From Candidatus Melainabacteria bacterium (GTDB taxonomy: Bacteria; Cyanobacteriota; Vampirovibrionia; Obscuribacterales; Obscuribacteraceae), in the NCBI GenBank assembly GCA_003175915.1, contig PSRH01000242.1:1-6168 (forward strand): 6,168 bases of DNA, read 5' to 3'. This document shows positions 1 through 5,865 of this stretch, one piece after another; the first letter of the stretch is position 1, and the number at the start of each line of letters is the position of its first letter. The notes below the pieces were generated by a model, which ran no database searches, had not been told where the DNA came from, and saw only the letters and a list, made by a program, of their open reading frames with translations. The translations under genes were made by a program, and so were the position numbers.

Positions 1-363
1 GTGGCTACGACGCTGACTAGCATCGCTTACCTGTTTACCGATCGCGATCAATACGAAATAGCAGAACCATTGCACCGGAGAGCGCTTTCCATCAGGGAAT
101 CGGCCTTGAGTACGGATCATCCCAAGGTGGCGGAAAGCCTAAACAATCTGGGTTGGCTTTATCACCAGCACGGCAACTATTTGAGAGCCGAGGCCTTGTA
201 CATTCGCGCTCTTGAGATATGGCGCAGTGCCCTTGGGGCTGAACACGCCAATGTGGCGGCGTGCCTAGAAAACTATGCGGACTTGCTGCGCAAGACAGAT
301 AGAGAGATTGACGCGGTCGCTCTTGAGCAGCGCGTTTATCTCATTAGACACAAACGCGACTAG
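1..363 (+). CDS. TPR-repeat protein, kinesin-light-chain type (3' end only, 5' end outside window)
   Basis: Three tandem 42-residue tetratricopeptide units fill the visible 120 residues: about 1-42, 43-84 and 85-120. Each opens with an aligned V-A pair (residues 1, 43 and 85). The first two carry the A-x-x-L/Y-x-x-R-A-L signature and end in the D/E-H-P/A linker typical of kinesin-light-chain-like TPRs (TPR_10/TPR_12). Such repeats form helical scaffolds for protein-protein contacts; the partner cannot be told from sequence. The first codon is GTG, but it falls exactly in repeat register with V43 and V85, so it is almost certainly an internal valine and the gene begins left of the window. The last unit decays into a short basic tail (R-H-K-R-D). 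The TAG stop overlaps the stop of the convergent SDR gene. TPR identity is secure; the full-length architecture and function are unknown. Confidence 0.85.
   Translation: MATTLTSIAYLFTDRDQYEIAEPLHRRALSIRESALSTDHPKVAESLNNLGWLYHQHGNYLRAEALYIRALEIWRSALGAEHANVAACLENYADLLRKTDREIDAVALEQRVYLIRHKRD
360..363. other. Shared CTAG: overlapping stop codons of two convergent genes
   Basis: The self-complementary tetramer CTAG holds the TAG stop of the + strand TPR gene (361-363) and the TAG stop of the - strand SDR gene (362-360). The genes therefore overlap by 4 bases tail to tail, and no terminator can lie between them. Confidence 0.95.
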
Positions 364-1235
364 GGCTTGGCTTTCTTGCCAGCGCGGGAGCTATCGACGT
401 ATTCGATCGGGGTTCGCTTGGACAATTCCGCCGTCAGTGAGGGAAACAAGGCGGCTGTTCGCTCCGCGATGATTCCGGGAGCAGTCAGAATCAATTCGGA
501 ACTGCCTCCCTTTTTAAGAACCTTGATGATGGCGTCGGCCGCCTGTTCACTGCTTATGCTGAGGATGTTTTTCATTAGCCAGCCGACGATATCCGACCTC
601 TGAGCAATCAGGGTCGGGTTTTTCCTTTCATTCATGTAATTTTTGGCGAAGAACTCCGTGCGCACCCAGCCAGGGCAAACGGTAATGACATCGATGCCTT
701 CACCGGCCAACTCAGCCGCCATGCCTTCCGACATGCCGGTTAAGGCAAACTTGCTGGCCGCGTAACAAACACTTCCAGGGAAAGCGATCTTGCCTGCAAC
801 TGAGGAAATGTTGACGATCGTTCCGTGACCATTCTTGCGAAAGTGCGGTAATGCCAAATAAATCATATTGAGAGGAGCGAAGAAGTTAACAGCAAAAACA
901 TATTGCCAATCTTTTGGAGTTAGATTGCGGAGCTTGCCCGGTCTAGCGAGACCGGCGTTATTGACGAGAAGATCGAGCGAACCAAAGCGATCCAGGCATT
1001 GATCAACGAGTTCCTGATTCAATTGTTCCGAATTGATTTCTCCCACAACAACATGAGCTTTACCACCAGCAGCTTCGACGAGCGTTTTGCAGGCGAGAAG
1101 ATCTGATTCTGTGCGGGCGGTAAGAACTAGGTTGGCCCTGTATTTATGAGCAAGTTGAGCCGCCAGTGCCTTGCCGATGCCGGATGACGCGCCGGTTATT
1201 ATTCCAGAAAATCCCTTTTGTAATGTTCTTGGCAT
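360..1235 (-). CDS. SDR-family NAD(P)-dependent oxidoreductase
   Basis: Classical short-chain dehydrogenase/reductase, 291 residues from the start chosen here. The Rossmann cofactor motif TGASSGIG is at 14-21, NNAG at 92-95, the structural Asn at 117 (VNFF), catalytic Ser145 in NISSVAG, Tyr158 and Lys162 in YAASK, and the P-G turn at 188-189 followed by Thr193. Arg41 just after the second beta strand suggests NADP(H) preference (inference). Family members reduce or oxidise carbonyl or hydroxyl groups of small molecules or lipids; the substrate is not predictable. No signal peptide is seen, so it is probably cytoplasmic. The frame is also open from an ATG at 1301, 22 residues longer. I prefer 1235 because SDRs normally reach the first Rossmann strand within about ten residues, a GAG lies 8 bases upstream, and the best -10 box (1306-1311) would put transcription start at about the 1301 ATG. 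The C-terminus is lysine-rich. It converges on the TPR gene with no gap. Confidence 0.9.
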   Translation of the reverse strand: MPRTLQKGFSGIITGASSGIGKALAAQLAHKYRANLVLTARTESDLLACKTLVEAAGGKAHVVVGEINSEQLNQELVDQCLDRFGSLDLLVNNAGLARPGKLRNLTPKDWQYVFAVNFFAPLNMIYLALPHFRKNGHGTIVNISSVAGKIAFPGSVCYAASKFALTGMSEGMAAELAGEGIDVITVCPGWVRTEFFAKNYMNERKNPTLIAQRSDIVGWLMKNILSISSEQAADAIIKVLKKGGSSELILTAPGIIAERTAALFPSLTAELSKRTPIEYVDSSRAGKKAKP

Positions 1236-1305
1236 ATGGAGATCTCGTTCGCAGTAAAACAATTGGTCCCGCAGATTAATTCCGGCGGAAAACTCGTGCA
1301 TGATA

Positions 1306-1311
1306 ATTATC
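1306..1311 (-). promoter_or_regulatory. Possible -10 box for the SDR gene
   Basis: On the - strand this reads GATAAT, a 5/6 match to TATAAT. No good -35 hexamer stands 16-18 bases upstream; the best is a GTGCAA-like 3/6 match. It would start transcription near 1299, inside the longest possible reading frame, which favours the internal ATG at 1235 and gives a leader of roughly 60 bases. The box lies within a 10-base perfect palindrome at 1302-1311, so a role as a protein-binding site is an alternative. Confidence 0.3.
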
Positions 1312-1364
1312 TAGCTAGCCTCGGGTTGATTGCACAGAAACGAAGCATTTTTGAAGTCCAAGAT

Positions 1365-1394
1365 TTAACATTTGATGCATGATCCACCTAAATT
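1365..1394 (+). promoter_or_regulatory. Possible sigma70-type promoter for the OmpA-family gene
   Basis: TTAACA at 1365-1370 matches TTGACA in 5 of 6 positions. An 18-base spacer separates it from TAAATT at 1389-1394, which matches TATAAT in 4 of 6. Transcription would start near 1401, giving a leader of about 49 bases to the ATG at 1450. This also argues against the upstream in-frame TTG and ATG codons at 1372 and 1375. Assigned by eye only. Confidence 0.35.
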
Positions 1395-1449
1395 TCTGAC
1401 CTCAAACGTTATTACTCCCAGTTGGTTTTGTACAGGTGCAACGAGTGTT

Positions 1450-2205
1450 ATGCAAAAGCAGAGTCGATTTTCAGCAATAGCCATGGTGTCCCTTGCTCTC
1501 TTTATTGCCCTCAACAATTGCCCCGCCGTCAATGCACAAGAAACCGTTATTGATGGCAAGAGGTTCATGCAAGAAAATGGAAAGCTTTATCCGATGATTA
1601 AGAATGCATGGACATCTCTGGATGGAACGGTACACGAATCCTGGATCACCGATTACAGCAAATGGGAGGCACCAAGAACTAAAGAGATGGTGCTTCCTCC
1701 CCACAAGCCGTTGAATGTGCAACCCGGCAAAGTACCTGAGACGAGAGGACGTTCAGGCGATAGTCCTGCATCAGCAATTGCTGTCAAAGATGTGGGCAGT
1801 AAGCATTACATTACAATTGGTGCTGATGTGCTTTTTGATTTCGATAAATCAGAATTGAACAAGAAGGCTGAAGAAGTCATGCTTGCTGTCGGTCCAATGA
1901 TTACGAAGTATGGTAGTTGCAGCCTTTTCATCGACGGTCATACGGATTCAATCGGTACAGATGAATATAACCAGGTTCTCAGCGAAAAAAGAGCTAACGC
2001 AGTGAAAGACTGGCTTTTAGCGCATCAATTCATTAAAGGACCGGTATCAACCCATGGTCTGGGTAAAAGCTGTCCAGTTGCTCCCAATACGTACAACGAT
2101 GGCACCGACTTCCCGGCCGGAAGAGCGAAGAATCGCCGCGTGGAGATCCTCGTCGATACTGCCGTAGCCGATAGCGCCGTTCAGAAAGAAACGTCACCTC
2201 AATAA
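1450..2205 (+). CDS. Secreted OmpA-family peptidoglycan-binding protein
   Basis: A 251-residue exported protein. Residues 1-29 form a signal peptide: Lys3 and Arg6, a hydrophobic core, then the V-N-A cleavage site before Gln30. Cys24 does not sit in a lipobox, so it looks like a signal peptidase I substrate, not a lipoprotein. Residues 30-115 are a short Trp- and Pro-containing region I do not recognise, too short for a beta barrel. The OmpA C-terminal domain runs from about 120 to 236, with FDFDKSEL (129-136), GHTD ending in Asp166, and LSEKRA with Arg181. This Asp/Arg pair, 15 residues apart, matches the residues that bind diaminopimelate of peptidoglycan in OmpA. The family NRRVEI motif is at 228-233. 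Cys157 and Cys208 could form a disulfide. The predicted role is a soluble periplasmic protein on the cell wall. The ATG at 1450 was chosen over in-frame TTG/ATG at 1372/1375 because it starts exactly at the signal peptide and has AGGTG at 1434-1438. Confidence 0.9.
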   Translation: MQKQSRFSAIAMVSLALFIALNNCPAVNAQETVIDGKRFMQENGKLYPMIKNAWTSLDGTVHESWITDYSKWEAPRTKEMVLPPHKPLNVQPGKVPETRGRSGDSPASAIAVKDVGSKHYITIGADVLFDFDKSELNKKAEEVMLAVGPMITKYGSCSLFIDGHTDSIGTDEYNQVLSEKRANAVKDWLLAHQFIKGPVSTHGLGKSCPVAPNTYNDGTDFPAGRAKNRRVEILVDTAVADSAVQKETSPQ

Positions 2206-2215
2206 GAACGCAATT

Positions 2216-2231
2216 TGACCACTTCTGGTCA
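2216..2231. terminator. Perfect 6-bp hairpin between convergent genes, possible terminator
   Basis: TGACCA (2216-2221) and TGGTCA (2226-2231) are perfect inverted repeats around a 4-base loop, between the OmpA-family stop (2205) and the convergent membrane-protein gene. The right arm contains that gene's TGA stop (2231-2229). Read on the - strand the stem is followed by a loosely T-rich run (AATTGCGTTCTTATT), so termination of the membrane gene is plausible. On the + strand no T run follows. The stem is short, so this is tentative. Confidence 0.4.
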
Positions 2232-3407
2232 GGCAAGGATGATCAAGGGCGCGATACCGTAAATCGCTACCACTTCGGAAAATTGCGGGTCGTAAGATTC
2301 AGTTTTAAGCATGTCCCAGAAAGAGCTGAGCGGGCTGATTTTGCTAATGCGTTTTCGAGCTTCACTCAGTCGTTGGTTACCCAACGAAGTTGGTACTTGT
2401 TCATATTGCAAGGTCAACCCGAAGCGAATCATACTCGAACAGACTAAAAGAACACCGGCCAAGGTGGCAAGTAAGTCCACGTAATCGAGTGGAAAACCTG
2501 GCACGATGAAGAACAGAACAACTGTGCTGAAAACAATCATGAACATGAACGTGCCTACGGCAGTTGCCCAAGCGAGTACACGCAAGCAGCCTAAAATCAG
2601 GCTAAGAGCAGATATGCGCCAATCCTTGCGTTCCAAGTGCCCAAGCAGTCGGACAAATTCCGGATAAAGAGGGATTGAATCTTTTAGGAATATGGTTAAT
2701 TGAACTGCCAGGGCAGTGAAAAGAGCACATATTGGGATAGGAACTACAAGGTTTTGCGGCAGATAATAAACGGTGGCAGCGATGCTTATGACTGCAAAGA
2801 TAACGCCTGTGGTGATGAAAATTAAGGAGAATTGTTTGCACCTGGATTCACTTACGAGTAGTCGTTTCCGGGTGAGCGAACCGGTCAATTCGGCTTGCAT
2901 TGCATCTTGATAGCCTGCTGTGAAGAAATCGGCGACCAAGCGCACGATTCCGCCGATCGAAAAATATCGGCGGATGTGTTTGGGGTCTTTTGCCAGGTCT
3001 TGAGACATTCTTCGAATCAAACCCAAAATCGATCCATACAATGCAGCGATGCCCCTGAAATATCCGATTGGATTCAGTGAAAAGCTTGCCGGTTTCAGGG
3101 GCTCAATTTTTTTGTCTGCATATTGCTTGAGAAAGTCTTTGGTCAACTCCCACATCTTGGTTTCGTAATCCAAGATTTCGGTCGGTGCGCCACCTAACGT
3201 TGCTTTGACGGCACGCTGAGTCAGATCGACTGCCATAACAAGAATGATGTGAAGGAGATCGTCCGACTTGGCCAAACAAGCTAGTTCTGCAGGCCTAAGT
3301 TGAGTGGCACCGGATTTCGCCTCTTCGAAATTGGGCAGGGATGTTTTTCGAAGTAAATAGTCAAGCATTAGGTGCATGGCGATTACACCAAATGTGATGG
3401 CAGCCAT
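2229..3407 (-). CDS. Uncharacterised multi-pass membrane protein
   Basis: A 392-residue protein I do not recognise by name. The first 19 residues are hydrophobic and may be the end of a membrane helix. A soluble stretch of about 170 residues follows (roughly 20-190, many Lys/Arg/Asp). Hydrophobic segments then lie at about 193-216, 219-241, 267-303 (long enough for one or two helices) and 309-331, and the tail after 331 is polar before a hydrophobic end (378-392). Residues 37-67 read RPAELACLAKSDD followed by a helix ending in DLTQR. This recalls the 'P-x-E-L-A-x-L ... D-L-x-x-R' winged-helix-like pattern near membrane segments in DUF2207/TIGR04222-type proteins; the resemblance is weak and unproved. 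No Shine-Dalgarno sequence precedes the ATG. The frame is open 15 codons further upstream, to the stop of the receiver-like gene, and those codons are also hydrophobic, so the true N-terminus is uncertain. The gene is probably cotranscribed with the receiver-like gene 45 bases upstream. It is a real gene by length and organisation. Confidence 0.7.
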   Translation of the reverse strand: MAAITFGVIAMHLMLDYLLRKTSLPNFEEAKSGATQLRPAELACLAKSDDLLHIILVMAVDLTQRAVKATLGGAPTEILDYETKMWELTKDFLKQYADKKIEPLKPASFSLNPIGYFRGIAALYGSILGLIRRMSQDLAKDPKHIRRYFSIGGIVRLVADFFTAGYQDAMQAELTGSLTRKRLLVSESRCKQFSLIFITTGVIFAVISIAATVYYLPQNLVVPIPICALFTALAVQLTIFLKDSIPLYPEFVRLLGHLERKDWRISALSLILGCLRVLAWATAVGTFMFMIVFSTVVLFFIVPGFPLDYVDLLATLAGVLLVCSSMIRFGLTLQYEQVPTSLGNQRLSEARKRISKISPLSSFWDMLKTESYDPQFSEVVAIYGIAPLIILA

Positions 3408-3452
3408 GACTGACAGAAAATCGTAGAGGATATTCAGACTAGCTAAAGTGTA

Positions 3453-3455
3453 CTA
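3453..3455 (-). other. In-frame TAG separating the receiver-like and membrane-protein reading frames
   Basis: The two - strand genes share one frame: the start codons at 3869 and 3407 are 462 bases (154 codons) apart. Only this TAG interrupts them, followed by 15 sense codons (3452-3408) that include no ATG, GTG or TTG. The reading frame itself is certain; its biological meaning is not. Confidence 0.9.
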
Positions 3456-3869
3456 ACTTGCTTTGGCGGCGGGTAGCCAGGTGGGACTGACCATGAGCTT
3501 TCTGCTCACCGCTACGCTCTCGATCTGATCATAAAGGTCTTTGAGAGAAGCGTCCATATCGATTTTGATCTCACCGTCCAATATTGTCGGTCGATCGGCG
3601 CTAGTGCGACTGTCTGTAAGCAGAACCAGAACTGGGCGAGCAGCCCCAAGTTTTAAGGTTCTTTCCAAGAAGCGATCACATAAGCCGAGCGCATCCTCGC
3701 TGAGCAAGATGATCTGGCAGTCAAATGGAACTTTGTCTTGCGCGTTAGAGTCTGATTCAGCCAGGATGCCGTTCACTTGAATCTGACGAAATTGGTCCAA
3801 CCAAAGCAAAAGCGCTGTCAGTCTCTTTACGCTATTGTCGATGATTGATACTTTGACACGCTTTTCCAT
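3453..3869 (-). CDS. Receiver-like (degenerate response-regulator) domain protein
   Basis: A 138-residue protein whose order of strands and helices fits a CheY/NarL receiver: strand VKVSIID (5-11), amphipathic helix about 14-27, strand IQVNGIL (30-36), strand CQIILL (51-56), helix 60-73, strand PVLVLLT (79-85), and a last helix about 108-121. Asp11 and Asn12 sit where the acidic metal-binding pair is expected, and Thr85 sits at the conserved Thr/Ser. The phospho-acceptor Asp position after the third strand appears to be Ser57 (followed by Glu58 and Asp59), and no Lys is found at the usual KP site near 104-106. If it is a receiver, it should be phosphorylation-independent or use a shifted acidic residue. 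There is no output domain. No clear ribosome site precedes the ATG. The membrane-protein gene lies 45 bases downstream in the same reading frame. The family call is by fold pattern only; an unrelated Rossmann-like domain is the main alternative. Confidence 0.6.
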   Translation of the reverse strand: MEKRVKVSIIDNSVKRLTALLLWLDQFRQIQVNGILAESDSNAQDKVPFDCQIILLSEDALGLCDRFLERTLKLGAARPVLVLLTDSRTSADRPTILDGEIKIDMDASLKDLYDQIESVAVSRKLMVSPTWLPAAKAS

Positions 3870-3907
3870 AACGGTTTGGCTTAAATCTGGGACGAACTCT
3901 TGTCTGT

Positions 3908-3934
3908 CTTATATAGAGGACCGGGAGCAAGCAA
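3908..3934 (-). promoter_or_regulatory. Weak promoter candidate for the receiver-like gene
   Basis: On the - strand, TTGCTT (3934-3929) and TATAAG (3913-3908) are separated by only 15 bases, shorter than the preferred 17. Transcription would begin near 3901, about 32 bases ahead of the ATG at 3869. It is the only TATA-like box close upstream of the gene, so its placement is reasonable but its strength is doubtful. Confidence 0.25.
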
Positions 3935-4131
3935 TTGTTCCGAAACAGCGTGGAGATCTTGTAGAGCGAGGTGACAAATATCTCAGAAGACGACGAGGAG
4001 GACTAGCGGCTCTCTACCGAGTTTTTAGAAGCAAAAACGATCCTTTGTAAATGCTTCGTAACACCAAGTGTAAGTGCATATACTCTCGCGAGCAAATAAA
4101 ATAGAAAACATCAACTATTAATATAGAAGAA

Positions 4132-4150
4132 CGATATGTATTTGATATCG
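4132..4150 (-). terminator. Possible rho-independent terminator of the nadA-nadB operon
   Basis: CGATAT (4132-4137) and ATATCG (4145-4150) are perfect inverted repeats around a 7-base loop, about 50 bases past the nadB stop. In the direction of nadB transcription the stem is followed directly by a T-rich run (TTCTTCTATATT). The stem is AT-rich and only 6 bp, so it would be a weak terminator. No better hairpin is visible in the gap. Confidence 0.35.
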
Positions 4151-4200
4151 CCTGTGATGCTTGCCGTACTGTCAATAGAGTGAACAGGAATAAAAGTTAA

Positions 4201-5862
4201 TTAGCTGGCTGATCCTCTTGCTAGAAGTTGCTTCGAAAGCGGCTTGGTCAACTTCCACTTATTGCTCTCAACCGGTAGCCAGGAGTATTCCGATCTACTG
4301 ATTACCAGACGTTTGGCATAAATGCTGTCATTGGCTAACTGGTAATCTTCGCGGAAATGAGCACCGCGGCACTCCTTTCGGAGGAGAGCCGATTTGGTGA
4401 TCAACTGAGCCAGCCAATAGATATTTGCTGCTTCGAGCCCTGCCCGCGTCAATGGAGTGCTTGACGACCTTGATTCCGATAAGACTGAGAGCATTCGCTT
4501 AAGGGACTTGTCGCTGCGAATTAGGCCGACACTCTCATACATTTCTGTTTTCAGACGCGCCAGATCGATGGGCAATAAGGTTGGCGCATCACTTAGCGGA
4601 TGACTGGCTGGCAAGCCAATCGTCGAGCCGGTTGGCGATCTCGATTTCAAGAGGTACTCGGCCGACTTGACGGCCATGACGCCGGCTTCCAAAAGAGAGT
4701 TACTGGCCAATCGATTGGCGCCGTGCAGGCCGGTTGATGCGCACTCGCCAATAGCGCTCAGTCCTTTTACCGTCGTGTTGCCGTTGACATCCGTCATGAT
4801 ACCCCCCATGAAATAGTGGGCGGCCGGACTGACCGGTATCGGTTCTTTCAAAGCATCAATGCCAAACTGCCTTACCGTCTTCACGATATTTGGAAACTGA
4901 GATAAAAGTTTCTTGCTACCGATTGGAGTAAGGTCGAGGAGCACTTCGTTAGTACCCTCCCTTTGCATGACCGACTGAATTGCTCTAGCTACGATATCGC
5001 GCGTGGCTAATTCACGATCCTTATGGAACTCGGCCATGAAAGGCTTTCCTCTTTGGTCCGTAAGAATTGCACCAGCACCTCTTACCGCTTCCGATATGAG
5101 AAAGGCTGGGGCGCCATTGACGGCAAGAGCAGTGGGATGGAACTGAACGAATTCCATGTCCACCAGGGCGGCACCAGATTTGTAGGCAAGGGCGATACCA
5201 TCACCGGTGGCGATTGCCGGATTGGTTGTGCGCGCATAGATCTGACCTAAGCCACCTGTTGCCAATATCGTGTGCCCGGCAATAACCGAGAGAGTGCGTT
5301 TATTCACTTCTAGTTGAGCACCCAGGCAAACTTGATCTCTGAGCAAGAGAGACTGGCTGAAGGCGTCCTCTAGAATATGGACATTTCCTTTCTTTGCCAA
5401 TTCTTTGATGGTTAAGATCAGAGAGTGAGTAATAGAACGTCCTGTTGCATCTTTGTCATGGACGACTCTTGGTCGACTATGCCCACCCTCGAATGACAGG
5501 GAAAGACCACCATTGCCGTCAGAATCGAAATGAACGCCGAAGCGTGCCAATTCTTCGATTAATTCTGTCCCGGCGAAAATGATTTCGTGTGCAGCGAGGG
5601 GATCCACTAGTCCACATCCGGATTTAAGCGTATCAGCGAAGTGCAATTCGGGCGAATCGAATTGATTACTTGGCAAACTGACAGCCAGACCGCCTTGGGC
5701 AAAAGAGGTATTCGAATCTTGTAAACATTCCTTAGAGGCGATCACCACATCAGCTCCGGCTTCGCCCAGCTTCAGGGCGGCAAGAAGACCCGCCAAACCA
5801 GATCCGATGACGAGGAAGTCGGTCCGAATAAGTTTTGAAAGCTGGCTGGTTGAAGTCTTCAT
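4201..5862 (-). CDS. nadB: L-aspartate oxidase
   Basis: NadB is an FAD enzyme that oxidises L-aspartate to iminoaspartate, which NadA condenses with dihydroxyacetone phosphate to make quinolinate for NAD synthesis; it acts in the cytoplasm. The protein has 553 residues, slightly longer than the usual 510-540. The FAD-binding GSGLAGL is at 20-26, the family signature SNTSFAQGGLA at 50-60, EGGHS at 125-129 and HDKDATGRS at 135-143. The active-site residues known from E. coli NadB are all present: Glu125, His242 in FHPTA, Arg288 in RELATRDIVARAI, His349 in HYFMGG and Arg384 in GANRLASNSLLE. The C-terminal helical domain keeps the E-C-R-G-x-H-x-R-x-D-Y motif (497-507). The ATG lies 3 bases after the nadA stop and in the same frame, with no Shine-Dalgarno sequence, so translational coupling to nadA is likely. 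Downstream the gene is followed by a weak terminator-like hairpin, not by nadC. Confidence 0.97.
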   Translation of the reverse strand: MKTSTSQLSKLIRTDFLVIGSGLAGLLAALKLGEAGADVVIASKECLQDSNTSFAQGGLAVSLPSNQFDSPELHFADTLKSGCGLVDPLAAHEIIFAGTELIEELARFGVHFDSDGNGGLSLSFEGGHSRPRVVHDKDATGRSITHSLILTIKELAKKGNVHILEDAFSQSLLLRDQVCLGAQLEVNKRTLSVIAGHTILATGGLGQIYARTTNPAIATGDGIALAYKSGAALVDMEFVQFHPTALAVNGAPAFLISEAVRGAGAILTDQRGKPFMAEFHKDRELATRDIVARAIQSVMQREGTNEVLLDLTPIGSKKLLSQFPNIVKTVRQFGIDALKEPIPVSPAAHYFMGGIMTDVNGNTTVKGLSAIGECASTGLHGANRLASNSLLEAGVMAVKSAEYLLKSRSPTGSTIGLPASHPLSDAPTLLPIDLARLKTEMYESVGLIRSDKSLKRMLSVLSESRSSSTPLTRAGLEAANIYWLAQLITKSALLRKECRGAHFREDYQLANDSIYAKRLVISRSEYSWLPVESNKWKLTKPLSKQLLARGSAS

Positions 5863-5865
5863 AGA

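Larger units (their letters stand above)
3870..4200. other. 331-base stretch without a supportable gene
   Basis: Lies between the nadB stop and the start of the receiver-like gene, both on the - strand. The half near nadB (about 4040-4200) is visibly AT-rich and holds the inverted repeat described at 4132-4150. A second perfect inverted repeat (GTTTTT / AAAAAC, 6-base loop) lies at 4021-4038. The half near 3870 is closer to gene-like composition and must contain the promoter of the receiver-like gene. An open + strand frame runs to 4050, but it begins inside the receiver-like gene and looks spurious. No tRNA, riboswitch or repeat array is visible. Confidence 0.6.

Noticed and set aside
1302..1311. 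GATAATTATC as a Fur box
   Set aside because: A Fur box needs about 19 bases of GATAAT/ATTATC repeats. Only a 10-base overlapping palindrome is present, and neither neighbouring gene suggests iron control.
1372..1449. A 26-residue N-terminal extension of the OmpA-family protein
   Set aside because: It would bury the signal peptide inside the protein, and the putative promoter at 1365-1394 overlaps it.
1450..1536. Lipoprotein signal peptide with Cys24 as the lipidated residue
   Set aside because: The residues before Cys24 (A-L-N-N) do not fit the L-[AS]-[GA]-C lipobox, whereas V-N-A before Gln30 is a good signal peptidase I site.
3835..4050. Open + strand frame of 71 codons across the nadB/receiver gap
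   Set aside because: It begins with TTG inside the receiver-like gene on the opposite strand, has no ribosome site, and its Arg-rich translation shows no recognisable motif.
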